Source of the DNA: Halichoerus grypus
Taxonomy: Eukaryota > Chordata > Mammalia > Carnivora > Phocidae
NCBI RefSeq assembly: GCF_964656455.1
Contig: NC_135726.1
Location: 10,001-74,000, forward strand
Direction: 5' to 3'
Length of the DNA stretch: 64,000 nucleotides
Both the position numbers and the translations under genes were made by a program. Under the pieces are notes generated by a model, which made no database searches, was not told where the DNA came from, and saw nothing but the letters and a program-made list of their open reading frames with translations. Below are positions 41,249 through 55,747 of the stretch, piece by piece (the stretch's first letter is position 1; every line of letters begins with the position of its first letter).

Positions 41249-44200
41249 CTATGTCGGGGTGCCCACGAGTCCCGCGGGGCCCTGGCCCAGCGTCTGCCCA
41301 ATCACAGCCGTCTCCAGAGGCTTGAAGCCCACGTTGTCCAGAGGGATCCCAAAGGCCAGGAGCTTCGCCTCATAGGTGCGCAGCAGGTCATTGTGGGCCT
41401 GTAGGGTCAGAGCGGCATCAGGGGAGGGGGCGAGGCCGCACCGAGGCTGACTCTAGCCCAGGCCCCCTCAGCTCTGGAGGACGCGGGAGGGTGGTGGTGG
41501 AAAACCGTAAAGCTGACCTTAACCAGCGGCTCACAGTACACCACACCTGGTCATAAACACTTCTATGTACATGAACTCAAGTAATTCACAATGGGAGATG
41601 CTGCCGTTGTTCCTATTTCAAAGATGGGGAAACTGAGGCAGAAGATACAGACTCAGCAGAACTGTGGTCTGAGCACGCTCCTGGTTCCTTGTCAGGCATT
41701 CGTCAATCAAACTGGTCATCCTTGACTTCCTGGACATGACCTTGCACGTGTACGTGCTCGGCCTCACTGAGCCTCCCTGCTTTGTTTGATGGTTATCTCC
41801 TGCCCCCCACCCCAGGAAGGCTAAGGTCTGGGCAACAGTGCTGCTGGGGCCAACGGGAGGCATGGTTCCTATTCCCCACTCTGGGAAACGGCTATTTTTT
41901 AAAGAGTGAATTGCATCAGATGGTTGTAAGGGTTTGAAGAGCTGATGCATGTGAAAAGCTTGGAGCCTGGCCTGACTCAGATCCAAAGCCCAAAAGGGCT
42001 CATTATCCTCACCATCATCAAGAAAAGGGTTGCTGGAGCTTGGAACTGAGATTTCAAGGGGGAACTATGGCCAAGCTCCAGAGAGAACTTGGGGCCTGGG
42101 GCCTGGCTCTCACCCTTCTCTGGGGGACGGACCTCCTGACAATCAGGTACAAGTAATGGATATTCCCCCAGAAGTGCACGCAGTAAATGGCCCTAATGTT
42201 GTGCGTGTAAATATCAGGGGATGCACAGCATCTAAGGGAAGGGTCCGGGGGGGCAGGGCCAAGGAGAGGCCCAGCGAGATCTGGTCACCATGGAACCCAG
42301 CGCCAATGACAGGCACTCCCTCCCTCCTGGGGTTCCACACCCAGGGCGCACAGAACCACAAAGCAACCTCCACCCTGCATATTTACAGGCTTATCTGAGT
42401 CATACTCGTGGGGTGGCTGCTCGAGGTAAATGTATCTGGAGGCAGCACTATGTCTGTATTCCCCACAGGCAAAGCCCAGATAGCTGTGGGCTCAGCCACG
42501 GAAGCGGGACCACTGGGGAGAGGGCCCAGGCCTCTTGGGTACACGGGGCAGACAACAGCAGGCTCAAGGCACCCACTGCCCCTCCCTGGCTGCAGGAGGC
42601 TTCCATGCTGATGCGTGGTTTTGGTGTGGATAGGCTGTGCAGCTTTCATCAGACTTACAAAGGAGGGAGAGAAAGTTAGACTCGTAACTGTCCCCTGCGT
42701 GGAGGAAGCAAAGGAAGCCCATCCAATCACCCCAGAGGCCAGGTCACCGAGAGCAAGGGTCAGATGGGAGACAGGAACAGAGTGTGCTGGACAGACAAAT
42801 TGCCCTCATTTACCAGATGTCCCCTGGGCAGTCCCTGTAAGAGACACCAGGACAGTGGCCAGCGTTGTGGGGATGTGGCCCAGGCCACACACAGTGACCT
42901 GAGACGGCACAGACAGCCTCAGGCTGTGTCTACCTCCAAGGTGTAGATAAGGTGGGGCCCTGAGAGAGGGGCAGGGGGGCTCCTGGTACCTTGCAGACCC
43001 GGGCCAGCTCATACTGCAAGTCCTTGATAGTGTTGTTCTTTGATTCTAGAACATCCTAAGGAGAGAAAGGTGGATGTGAGTTTGAGCCTGTCTTTGGGCT
43101 GAAGGAGACAGGGGTTGGTGGGGGTCTGGAAGCTCCAGCAGGAGACCTCAGACATCCAGGGAATAGCAGCCGGGCTCCATCAGTGTAGACGTCCACACAG
43201 GGAGCAGCCAGCTAGCACGGAAAGGTCTTCAAAGGAGAAAGGGAAAATAGGATAAGCCTCTCTGTAAGGAAACTGTCTAGATGGTGGGAAGTGAGGACAA
43301 GAGTTTAGAGAAGCCAGGCCACCAACGGTCCAGGGAAGGGCCCTTGAGCCGCCACCTGCCTCCTAGGAGGGTTCCTCCAGGCAAGCCAGGGAATTGACCA
43401 GGAAAGGCCCTGGCCCATGGACACAGCTGCAGCGACCACTATGGATGGGACTGATTTTACCCCTCATCATGACTGCTGGCAACAGCCTCACCCAGCTCCG
43501 AGACCAGGCGCCCTTCCCAACAGCAGAGGCGGGAAAGCTCTCCCGTTTCCAAGAGCGCCCTCACTCCCTGCCTGGCAGCGTTCACAAGTAGGTACAAGGA
43601 TACAAGGATAGAGACGGGCCCCCAGACCCCGGTCCACAGTGCTGCCAGCCCACAGGAGGCCCTGAGAGCCTGTCCCAGGTGACTCTGGCCCCACAGGCCC
43701 TGCCGCCCGCCGAGCCGGGATTCGCGGCTGCCCAGGAGCAACATCTGGTCTCAGCCGGAAATGGGCACATGTCTCCTTGGACTCCTCAGCCCTCTTCCAT
43801 CAGCAACAAGTCCTTCATCCCACATCGGGGCCAGCTCACCTCCTGCCTTCCCAGGGGGGCTCTGTCTGATCCAGTCCACCCCACCCAGAACCTTCCATGG
43901 TTCCTCACCAGCCTCAAACTCAGGCACACCCAGCACGCTTCGGAACCACTCCCATCCAGCCGGCTCTGCCCTCCCCACCTCAGCCTGGCATTCCCCCCAA
44001 CACCCAAGCAGCAAGGCGCTCACACGTGTCCAGCAGCACTGCTGGGAGCTGCAAGCCTCAGGTCAAGGCCAGGCGGGCAGCAAGCCAGCCTACGGTGTTT
44101 GGGGTTTTTTTTTAAGATTTATTTATTTGAAAGAGAGAGAGACAACGTGTGCCTGAGAGCGGGGGAGGGGAAGAGGGCGAGGGAAAGACAGAATCTCAAG

Positions 44201-47200
44201 CAGACTCCCCACTGAGCGCAGAGCCCGACACAGGGCTCAATCTCACGGGTCGTGAGATCGAGACCTGGGCCGAAACCAAGAGTCAGACAGGCATGTAATC
44301 AACTGAGCCACTCAGGCACCCCGAAAGGGCTTTAAGAAAAGATTAGGTGACCCGACACAGTTACTCCTCTGAGCCTGGGTGCCATGTGAGCAGACGGGGT
44401 TACTGCATGTTGACAAATCACCCGAAAAATGCTACCTGTGTATTTGTCAGGATAAAACACACCTGCACGGGGCGCCTGGGTGGCTCAGTCATCACGCGTC
44501 TGTCTGCCTTCAGCTCAGGTCATGATCTCAGGGTCCTGGGGTCGAGCCCCTCATCAGGCTCCCTGCTCAGTGGGGAGTCTGCTTCTCCCTCTCCCTCTGC
44601 CTGCAGCTCCCCCTGCTTGTGCTCTCTTTCTCACTATCTCTATCTCTGTCAAATAAATAAATAAAATCTTAAAACACACACACACACATACCTGCACAGT
44701 GAAGCCTCCTTAAGCCCCTGACTCAGAAGATCTGTTTCTCCGTGAAGGAAGAGCAGAGAAGGCACCCTCCAGCCTGGAAGGATCTGGCTCTGGGACAAGC
44801 TGGCCGCCCCTCCGTGGGCCTCCCTATGGAGATGTGCAGACCCCCAAGGGCCCCGCACCTGGAGCCGCCTCGGGCCTGAAGCCTGCAGGTCACCCAGGTG
44901 GCCAGGATCCCAGCACAACCACTTCCCAGCAGCAACAAAGACCCCTTGTCCGTTCTTTCTGTGACACGTCCTAGCGAGGCCCAGGGAACAGACACAAGGC
45001 CCAGCTCCGGGCAGCAGATGACCTGCCAGGTGCTGGCAGGCTTCTGCCTGGTGATCGCTGTTCTGATTCCTGTCCGTGGGCACCCAGGCCTCATCTGTCT
45101 TGTTTAATGCTCTCCCCTGTGCCCAAGACAGCCCCCCCAGAGAGGACCACCACACAGAACCGTGAACTCATGACTGGACAAATGCTCTAGCCTCTGCTCA
45201 GACCTTGACTCCCTCTGGGAAGCCTGCCCCGGCGCCCGCCACACAGCCCTGTGTGTCCCCGTCCTGACTGCCCACAGCCTACATCAAGAAGGACATCCTC
45301 GCATCCCGGGCGGACTGTGGCCGTGGCCTTGGCTACGAGCTCATGGGCTCGGCTGTCCCCCAGGTCTATCTCTAGGTTTGTCACCAGACGTCTGAGGAGT
45401 GCAGGCCCTGAGTTTTGAGAGCAGCTTGAGAGACCCGGGGCCTGACAGGCTAAGCTAAACCCAGCCTGAGCACTGGATGGGCAGTGGGCTCAGGGCCAGA
45501 AGGTGCCAAGAGGTTAAGGAGGGGACTGGGGAAACACCGAGCAACAGAGAGCCTGGGGAGGCTGTGAGCAGATGTCTGCAAGCCCCATCTGTGCCCCGGC
45601 CACAGGAAACCCATGACGGCCCCTCCCCAGCGTTACCAGAAGGTCTCCACTGGAGTGACGGAGGCTGGACACACACGCATCAAACACGCGGCCCCAACCC
45701 AAGCCCCGGACACCTGCTAGGGGACAAGAACGGGAGGCTGCAGCCTGGGACCCACCTCCAGTTTGCGGGACACAAGGGTGAGCGCCGCGGGGTCCAGGTT
45801 GGAGGCCGCGAGCACCTCACTGAACTGCACCTCCTTCTTCTCCACAGAAGCACTCAGCGCCTGCAGCTTCCGCTCCAGAACCAGGTTCTTGAAACCCACC
45901 TTCTGCTGCACTTCCAGGATGGCCGCAGTGAACTTCCTGTACAGCTCATCCCGCTCCTGCTGCACCTGCAAGGGACAGGCCGTGGGGGGTAAAGAGGCCA
46001 CCTGCCCTGGGGCATCTCGCTGGGGAGAAGCCGCCTCCCACCTCTGCCCCTGGACCAGAACACACCTCTTCTGCAGAGTGAACCCCTTGCACCTGGGTCC
46101 CCCCACGGGTGGGTGGGTCTGTGTGCTGTCTACACTGCCTGCACGCCCACTCTCTGTGATGGAATTAAAGGCATGCAGCCGTCTACACTGTGGAAGGCAG
46201 GAGGAAACACTAGCTGGACCCACCTCTACTAAGCTGTTTCAGGAAGCAACAGGGTACCCCGCTTAGAGCTGGAGAGGCACCACAGAGGGACTGGGGCCCG
46301 GGGTTTGGGCAGGAGGATCAGGAAAGACACCTCCCTGATCACCCCTACGTGGGATCAAAGGCATCAAACTCCAGCGAGCAGTGTTTGGGGGAGGGAGGCT
46401 CCTAGGGATCCACGCCCTCGGCCAGCCCCAGATCCCAGAACCCCACAGGTCAGCGTGCCCCACAAATAGCAGATCTAGAAAACAACTCTGCAGGCAACTG
46501 CCTGTTATAAATAAAGGTGTTCTTTTTCAGCTTCCAATTCCTTTACTTTTCACTGTGCATCGTAAAAAAGCAAGACCTTGTGGAAGTATAAAAAGTAAAC
46601 ACTCGGGGCGCCTGCGTGGGCGCCTGGTGGCTCAGTCGGTTAAGCGTCTGCCTTCGGCTCAGGTCATGATTCCAGGTCCTGGGATCGAGCCGCACATCGG
46701 GCTCCCTGCTCTGCGGGAAGCCTGCTTCTCCCTCCCCCACTCCCCCTGCTTGTGTTCCCGCTCTCGCTGTGTCTCTCTGTCAAATAAATAAATAAATAGA
46801 TAAATAAAATCTTTAAAAAAAAAAGATAAACTTGAAAGGATGACCGTGGCTGCATGTTTGCAACAGCAGTGGACTACAGCAGCGCCATCCGTCCAGGGGA
46901 GCTGGCTGCATGAACAGCCTTCAGGCCACACGGTCACAAGGACACACAGGAAGCAGTCTGCAAGAACTCAGGGAGCTGCCACCAGCTACCACTGGTGAGG
47001 ACCCCGCTGAGCAGGAGGAGGGCCCTCGCACGTTCACTACAGACAGCACCCCATGACTTCCTTCCAAGGCGCGCCTAACCCCCCAGGACTGAGAGACGTG
47101 TACACAGAAGAAAAGGAGCCCAGACACAAGGGGCCAGGTGCCCTGCATGTATCTCACAGGTAAGCCTATGGGAAAGAGGACTGGGAGCGACTGTCTCCAC

Positions 47201-50200
47201 CAGGGCACCTGCTCTCGGTGAGACCCTGGGCCTTCCACAGAATGTGCTGCAGCTTTCTCCCCATTGCCTCATCAAGCCTTGTAGGATGAGGAGCGGGCAG
47301 CAGGACTCCAGCCACAGCTTCGACAACTCCCGGAACTGGTCGCAGAGCCAGGGCAACAAGAAGAGGCCCTCCCTGCTCTCGGCAGGACCAGCCTGGCATC
47401 TGCTCACCTTGAGGAACCGCTGCTCGAGCACCTCGTGTTCCCACTGCAGGCCCTTCAGCTCCTTCTCGGTGACCTTCAAACGTGCTTTTGTGCACTGTAG
47501 AGAAAACAAGGGTAGGACACAAAAAGTATTCAGGATCAGGCATCCACAGAACACAGGCAAGCCCAAAAATAATCATCACAAGGAGCTGGCTCAAGGGCGC
47601 CTGGTGACTCTTAATGTCAGGGTCATGAGTTCGAGCCCTACACTGGGTATAGATTCCTAAAGGAGGGAAGAATGGGAGGGAGGGAGGAAAAGAAATAGGG
47701 AGGGAGGGAGGGAGGGAGGGGGGGGGAAAGAAGGAAGGAAGGAAGGAAAGAAGGAAGGAAGGAAGGAAGGAAGGAAGGAAGGAAGGAAGGAAGGAAAGAA
47801 GGAGGGAGGGAGGGAGGGAAAGAAAGAAGGACGGACGGAGGGAGGGAGGGAAGAGGAGGGAGGAGGAGGGGGGAGGAGGGAGGAAGAACTGGCTCAAAGA
47901 CACAGGCAGCTGTGCCCCGACAACAGCAGGCTGGGGGTGGGGAATGTCTCCCAGAACAGGCACCAACTTCACATCCCATCCATGGAGGACACCAGTCAAA
48001 GAAAGGAGAGACCCCGTTCCTGCCCAGAAGGCCAAACCCTGCTCTGGGTCTCAGGAGACATCCTGCTGATGTTCTCCTGTCCGGAGCCCAGGAGAAAGTG
48101 CGAGGGAGGGGAACTGAGGAGGAAACTCACAAGCAGGATCTGCTTGTCCCTCTCGTAGTTGCTGAGCTTCTTCTGCATCTCGTTCATGTCGTCGCGAGCC
48201 TTCTGGAGGGGGTCTGCCAAGCGCTTGTTCTGCACGGACACCTCCATCATCTCCTTCTCCAGGTGGTCCTCCTTCTTGCGCATGTCCTCCATCTGCTCCT
48301 GTCAGTACCAGGACAGGTGTGCACGGGGTTCAGCGGGCAGAGCTGAGGGGGCTGTGGTCTTCAGGGGTGAGGGCCGCGAGCCCTCCCGCCCACAAAGGAC
48401 AGTCCTGAAGTCCCAGACCCGTTTTATGTATCCACACAGGGGAGTTCTGCACTATCTGAACTTATTCTGAATTTTCTAGGAATGCCGCCTCCACACCAAT
48501 AGAGATCACACTGTGCTCAGGACCGGGGGGCGCTCCCCGCGGCGGGGACAGTCACTCCCAGCCCCTGCCTGATGACACCGCCGCCCGTGGGGCCACCCTG
48601 CGGCTCCCACCGCAGCTCTGCACAAGCTTCTGCCGGGCAGGTGCCCCTGTTCCATTAGCCCCCCTGCACTGTGTACTATGTGCTGTTTCCAGCTGTAAGG
48701 GTGCAGAGGTCATGTGACCGATGAAGTCCCATCAAGGACAACAGGTATTTGTCTAAGTAGGGGTGTGGGGCCCAACGGGCTGGGGGCTAGCGTCTGGATG
48801 CCTGGTCTGGCCAGCCCTTGAGCGGCACCTTGAGGGAGTTGATGAGGGCCAGGTTGTTGAGGGTGATGTCATTGTAGTAGTTCTTGATGTCCGTAAAGGC
48901 TTCCTCGTGCCGCTGCATCAGCATGTTGATCTGGCTGTTCTTCCTCTCCTCCACCTCATGGATCTCGGTCTTTCTCCGCAGGTCAAGCTCCTCCCTAAGC
49001 ATCTTCATCTTTTTATCATACTTGGCCTCAATTTCTGAAAGGCACACGGAGGAACAGGGGGCCCAATGGCTACAGGAAGAGACGGAACTTACAGACATGG
49101 CCCAAGAACAGCCACCAGCACGAGGGCTGTGCACACAAGCTCACAGCTGACACATTCAGCACACACACACCACGGTCGGCTTTCCTTTGCCTGGAGCAGG
49201 CATGGCTAATCAATCCCGGCATTAGGGTTCCCACCAACTGAGCGTCAGCTGATCCTGTGGTCAGCCTGCCGGACGACGAGCTGCATCAGTAAACCAGACA
49301 GACTCCTCAAACGGGAGGCCCCTCAGGCCAGCAGCCGTGGAAAAGACTATTCTAGGAATACTGCCCACGAGACTCAAAACTGCCACTGCTTCTATCTGCC
49401 GATTTGTACCAGGAGTGGGGAAGGAGGTGGTAATCACAGCCTCCCAGCTTGTGTAGAAATAAGATGTTCTGGGATTCTGAGCCGTCCGTCAGCCTTGGAA
49501 ACTATCACATCTTCTCCTTGCGTGTCTGGGCCGCTTCAACCTGGTTTCTGTGCCCTGGGGTAACAAGCCCTGAAGGTAAATGACCTTCCGACGGGAGGGG
49601 CCCTGTCACCATCTCACACAGTGTGCACGTGAGAAACTGACCTCGCACCTGCTTCTCGAAGTCGTTCCGCATCTTCGTGATCTCCTCCGTGTGCTTCTGC
49701 AAAGGCAGAGAAGCCGGCCGTTACCAGGTGACAGACACACACAGAAGCCTCTCCCTGGGGCTGGCCTGGCTCCTCAGTCGTATGGAAAATCCAGCTCAGT
49801 AAACCCTGCGCTGTTTCTGATGGGTGCTGGGTTCCCCTCATGGCCAAGCTCATGCACCATGCTCAGAGTAACGTGGTTTTGGTAACTTCCATGTTTCATG
49901 AATCAATTCCCTCAACCAAAGTCACCTCGCAGCTCGAGAGAAAGTGAACACATGTTCCAAACACTAACCGTGCTTGGCCCTTAGCTCAATCTGCCCACAT
50001 GCTGGAGACCGCTGGCCATGTCTACAAAGAGCTGTGGGTTCTCTCCAGATGCCTGCTAACCTGCTCCAGTGGTGGCTTAGAGCAGTATTAAAAATTATTC
50101 TGACAGTTATAAACATTTTGAATAAAAAATTGAGATTATTTTTTAGAGGAATATTTTTGCACAAAGGGGAACTGACCAGGTAACTATTCCAAATCCAGGC

Positions 50201-53200
50201 CTCAGGTAAGCAGACAGCCTCACGTCACTAAATTCACTGGAAACCAGCCCAGGCTGTACTTGGGTCAGCAAAGACCAGACAATTCTTGTGGACCAAGGCT
50301 GCAAAGCCTGCACCGTTACTGAATTTTTTCCAGATTCAGTGGAGGCTGGCTTGCCTCCAGGCATGAGGCAAATGTGCTGACAAAGTCTTCTCAACCCGCA
50401 GCCAGGAAAGAGCCTTAGAAAACCAGAGTTGGACACATCTTCCCTCTGCCCACATCCTCCAGAGGCCCCCCAGCTCAGCCCGGGGCAAAGGCTAAGCCTC
50501 ACGGTGGCTTTTGATGCCAACGAGCTCTGACCCATCTCCCCGGCCTCCTGGCCCCCTTTTCCTCGGGGCCTTCACACTGGCCCATCCCCTCTCCCTTCTT
50601 CAGACCTGGTCTCCCCAAGCCTGGCTCAGCAACCCCTCCTTCTAACCTTTGCCCAAGTGTCACCTTCTCAGTGAGGCATTCTCAGAACTCCTTGTGGAAA
50701 AATGCAAGCCCCGCCCCGATCCCCAGCACCGTCTCCCCTGCTTTGCCCTTCCCGCAGCATTCCTGCCTGTGGGTATGCTAGATGTATTCAACACTCTCTT
50801 CTGTCTTCTGGCTCCTTCCTGGACCATCAAACACACATGGGCAGTCATTCCGTCAGTTCTGTTCCCCGTATGTCCCCAGAGATCAGAACAGGGCCTGGCA
50901 CCTTATGGGCACTCAGCACATGAATTTCAACCTCCACCTGGAACCTCCCCCAGCCTCCCCCAGAAAGGACCAAAAAGTCAGCCAGGTGCTCATGAGCCCA
51001 GCTTGCATGAGAACTGCCATGGCCACACAGGGGCTAGCATGCTGGACACTTTAATGGTTGTGTGTATTTCTAAACGCCCGACAGACTCCTTGGGAGAACA
51101 GCCAGGTGTCAGGTGTCAGCAGCACGTGGAGACGGACCCTGAGCTGGCTTTCCTCTTGGGAAGTCAATTTGTTGTTCAAGTCTAAGACACGATTCTGTAC
51201 TTGGCTCCCAAATGGGATTTGTCTGGCTGCCTGCTTTTTTTTTTTTTATATTTTAATTAATTGCCAAAATGCAGGGAACTTCTAACAAAAATATGAATCC
51301 CCGGTTGTGTTGAATAATCAGGAGTTCACAGTTCCCAGCGGCCAGTCAGGCACCGGGAACCCTCACACCTACCAGCCGCAGGTTCTTCACCACCACCTCG
51401 TTGGTCAGCTCCTGCTCCTTGAGCTCCACCTTCAGCGCTCGCATGTCCTTGCGCAGTGCGCCCTCCTGTGTGCGGTGTTCCTTCTGCGCCAGCTTCATGA
51501 CCACGGTGCCCTCGGCCTTCACCTCCGTCAAGTTGTTCTGATGCTCATACAGCAGGTGTTTCACCTTCTGCTTGTAGACCTGTGCGCAGTGGAAGCACCG
51601 CCTGCTCCCCTGCACACTCTCACACACCCCTGCACGTGCGGGCTCCCCTGCACACTCACACCTGCACACTCTCACACACACCCCTGCACGTGCGGGCTCC
51701 CCTGCACACTCACACACATACACCTGCACACTCTCACACACATACACCTGGACGTGCGGGCTCCCCTGCACACTCACACCTGCACACTCACACACACACC
51801 TGTACATGCTAGCTCCCCTGCACACTCACACCTGCACACTCTCACACGCACCTGCACGTGCGGGCTCCCCTGCACACTCACACACACCTGCACGCTCTCA
51901 CACACACCCCTGCACGTGCGGGCTCCCCTGCACTCACACACCTGCACATGTGGGCTCCCCTGCACACTCACACTCCCCTGCACACTCACACACACGCACA
52001 TGTGGGCTCCCCTGCACACTCACACACACCTGCACGCTCACACACACCCCTGCACGTGCAGGCTCCCCTGCACACTCCACACACACCTGCACACTCACAC
52101 ACACACCTGCACGTGCAGGCTCCCCTGCACACTCTCACACACACCTGCACACTCACACACACACCTGCACGTGCAGGCTCCCCTGCACACACACACCTGC
52201 ACACTCACACACACACCTGCACATGCAGGCTCCCCTGCACACTCTCACACACACCTGCACGTGCAGGCTCCCCTGCACACTCACACACACCTGCACACTC
52301 TCACACACACCTGCACGTGCGGGCTCCCCTGCACACTCTCACACACACCTGCACACACTCACACACACATGCACGTGTGGGCTCCCCTGCACACTCACAC
52401 ACATACACCTGCACACTCTCACACACACCCCTGCACGTGCGGGCTCCCCTGCACACTCACACACATACACCTGCACGCTCTCACACACACCCCTGCACGT
52501 GCGGGCTCCCCTGCACAGTCACACACACCTGCACACTCTCACACACACCCCTGCACGTGCGGGCTCCCCTGCACACTCACACACACCTGCACACTCTCAC
52601 ACACACACCTGGACGTGCGGGCTCCCCTACACACTCCACACACACCTGCACACTCACACACACACCTGCACGTGCAGGCTCCCCTGCACACACACACCTG
52701 CACACTCTCACACACACCTGCACGTGCAGGCTCCCCTGCACACACACACCTGCACACTCACACACACACCTGCACATGCAGGCTCCCCTGCACACTCACA
52801 CACACCTGCACACTCTCACACACACCCCTGCACGTGCGGGCTCCCCTGCACACTCACACACATACACCTGCACACTCTCACACACATACACCTGGACGTG
52901 CGGGCTCCCCTGCACACTCACACACACCTGCACACACACACATGCCTGCACATACGGGCTACCCTGCACACTCACCTGCACATGCAGGCTCCCCTGCACT
53001 CACACACCTGCACATGTGGGCTCCCCTGCACACTCACACTCCCCTGCACACTCACACACACGCACATGTGGGCTCCCCTGCACACTCCACACACACCTGC
53101 ACGCTCACACACACCCCTGCACGTGCAGGCTCCCCTGCACACTCCACACACACCTGCACACTCACACACACACCTGCACGTGCAGGCTCCCCTGCACACA

Positions 53201-55716
53201 CACACCTGCACACTCACACACACACCTGCACATGCGGGCTCCCCTGCACACTCTCACACACACCTGCACGTGCAGGCTCCCCTGCACACTCTCACACACA
53301 CCTGCACGTGCAGGCTCCCCTGCACACTCTCACACACACCTGCACACTCACACACACACCTGCACGTGCAGGCTCCCCTGCACACACACACCTGCACACT
53401 CACACACACACCTGCACGTGCAGGCTCCCCTGCACACTCTCACACACACCTGCACGTGCAGGCTCCCCTGCACACTCTCACACACACCTGCACACTCACA
53501 CACACACCTGCACGTGCAGGCTCCCCTGCACACACACACCTGCACACTCACACACACACCTGCACATGCAGGCTCCCCTGCACACTCTCACACACACCTG
53601 CACGTGCAGGCTCCCCTGCACACTCTCACACACACCTGCACACTCACACACACACCTGCACGTGCAGGCTCCCCTGCACACACACACCTGCACACTCACA
53701 CACACACCTGCACATGCAGGCTCCCCTGCACACTCACACTCCCCTGCACACTCACACACACGCACATGTGGGCTCCCCTGCACACTCCACACACACCTGC
53801 ACACTCACACACACACCTGCACGTGCAGGCTCCCCTGCACACTCTCACACACACACCTGCACACACACACCTGCACATGCGGGCTCCCCTGCACACTCAC
53901 ACACACACCTGCACATGCGGGCTCCCCTGCACACTCACACACACACACACCTGCACACTCACACACACACCTGCACATGCGGGCTCCCCTGCACACTCAC
54001 ACACACACACCTGCACACTCACACACACACCTGCACATGCGGGCTCCCCTGCACACTCACACACACACACACCTGCACACTCACACACACACCTGCACAT
54101 GCGGGCTCCCCTGCACACACATACCCTTCTACAAAAAATACCTTTGTTTCCCACTGTAAAGGATACAAAGCCCTGCAACCCCCAGAGGAAGGAGAGAAAA
54201 TGCCCCCCACCCCTTGTGCAGCTCCTCTGTTCCATGTGGTAAGTCCAGCAGGGATGGGCAGGTCAGCCCCACTTACCTTAATCTCAACCTGGTGCCTCTC
54301 CTCAGCCTCCTCCATCTCCCGGTCTTTGTTCCGCAGCTCGGCCTTCTTCTCCTCCAGCTGCCTCCGCGTGATCTCCCAGAAGGTGTGGATCTTGTCCCGC
54401 TCCAGCTGGAAGTAGTTGCGCTCCTCACGTTCACGGTCCAGCTCCTCGCGCATGCGGCTGACATGTTCCTCCACCTGCCGAGCAGGGCAGAGCCGTGAGG
54501 ACCCAGCAGGGGCCCACCCAATGCAAAGAAGAAAGGAGGGCCACTCTCACCTAAAAACAAGTAAAAGCCAAAAGTGAGAAATTAAAATATGATGCTAGGA
54601 AGGTTCTAAGGACAGGACACACTCAGAAAATAGCAGAAATATCTTGAATGTGCCTACTAATCATAAAATGATTATATCCTTTATTCCATTCCTGGGAATT
54701 TAGACTAAAGAAATTTCTCAAAAGAACACAAGAGCTTTCTGCTCAAAGATATTAGCCACACCATTATTACGACATCAAAAAATTTTAAAAGGAAGGGGCA
54801 CGTGGGTGGCCTGAGAGTCCAACTCTTGAATTGGGCTCAGGTCATGATCTTATGGGGTGGTGGGATCGAGCCGCTGCCAGTCTCCACACTCAGCAGGGAG
54901 TCTGCTTGAAGGCTCTCTCCCTCTGTCCCTCCCCCAGCTCACGCACATGCTCTCTCTCTCTCTCTCTCTCAAATAAATAAATAAATCTTAAAAAAAAAAA
55001 AACTTGGGGCACCTGGGTGGCTCAGTCGTTAAGCGTCTGCCTTCGGCTCAGGTCATGATCCCAGGGTCCTGAGATCGAGCCCCGCATCGGGCTCCCTGCT
55101 TAGCGGGAGTTTGCTTCTCCCTCTCCTGCTCCCCCCTCGTGCTCTCTCTGTCTCTCTCACTCTCTCTCTCAAATAAATAAATAAAATCTTTAAAAAAAAA
55201 AGAAAAGAAAAAGAAATGATACACAGAAAATTAAAAATACAGATGCCTGGGTGACTCAGTCGTTAAGCGTCTGCCTTCAGCTCAGGTCATGATCCCAGGG
55301 TCCTGGGATTGAAGCCCGCGTCGTCGGGCTCCTTGCTCAGCGGGGAGCCTGCTTCTCCCTCTCCCTCCGCTGCTCCCCCTGCTTGTGCTCTCTCTCTCAC
55401 TATCTCTCTCTCTCTGTCAAATAAATAAAATCTTTTAAAAAAAAATTAAAAATAGTTTTTATATCAGAAAATCATTTCCTTCCAAATTCCTATCACCCTA
55501 TTAAAAAATTTCCAATGTAGGGTACCTGGGTGGCTCAGTCGTTAAGCGTCTGCCTTCGGCTCAGGTCATGATCCCAGGGTCCTGGGATCGAGTCCCACAT
55601 CGGGCTCCCTGCTCGGCGGGAAGCCTGCTTCTCCCTCTCCCTCTCCCCCTGCTTGTGTTCCTGCTCTTGCTGTCTCTCTCTCTGTCAAATAAATAAATAA
55701 AATCTTTAAAAAAATA

Positions 55717-55747
<31 letters not shown>

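Noticed and set aside
47166..48035. 289-codon minus-strand frame rich in Pro, Ser and Leu
   Set aside because: It is a translation of the (GGAA)n tract joined to GAS8 exon 8 and its flanks, with no coding character of its own.
51307..54415. Three overlapping plus-strand open frames of 794-950 codons
   Set aside because: They lie in the intron 3 minisatellite of GAS8, are purely repetitive (THTCTL, PAHSHTH patterns) and occur in all frames at once because the repeat unit contains no stop triplet.
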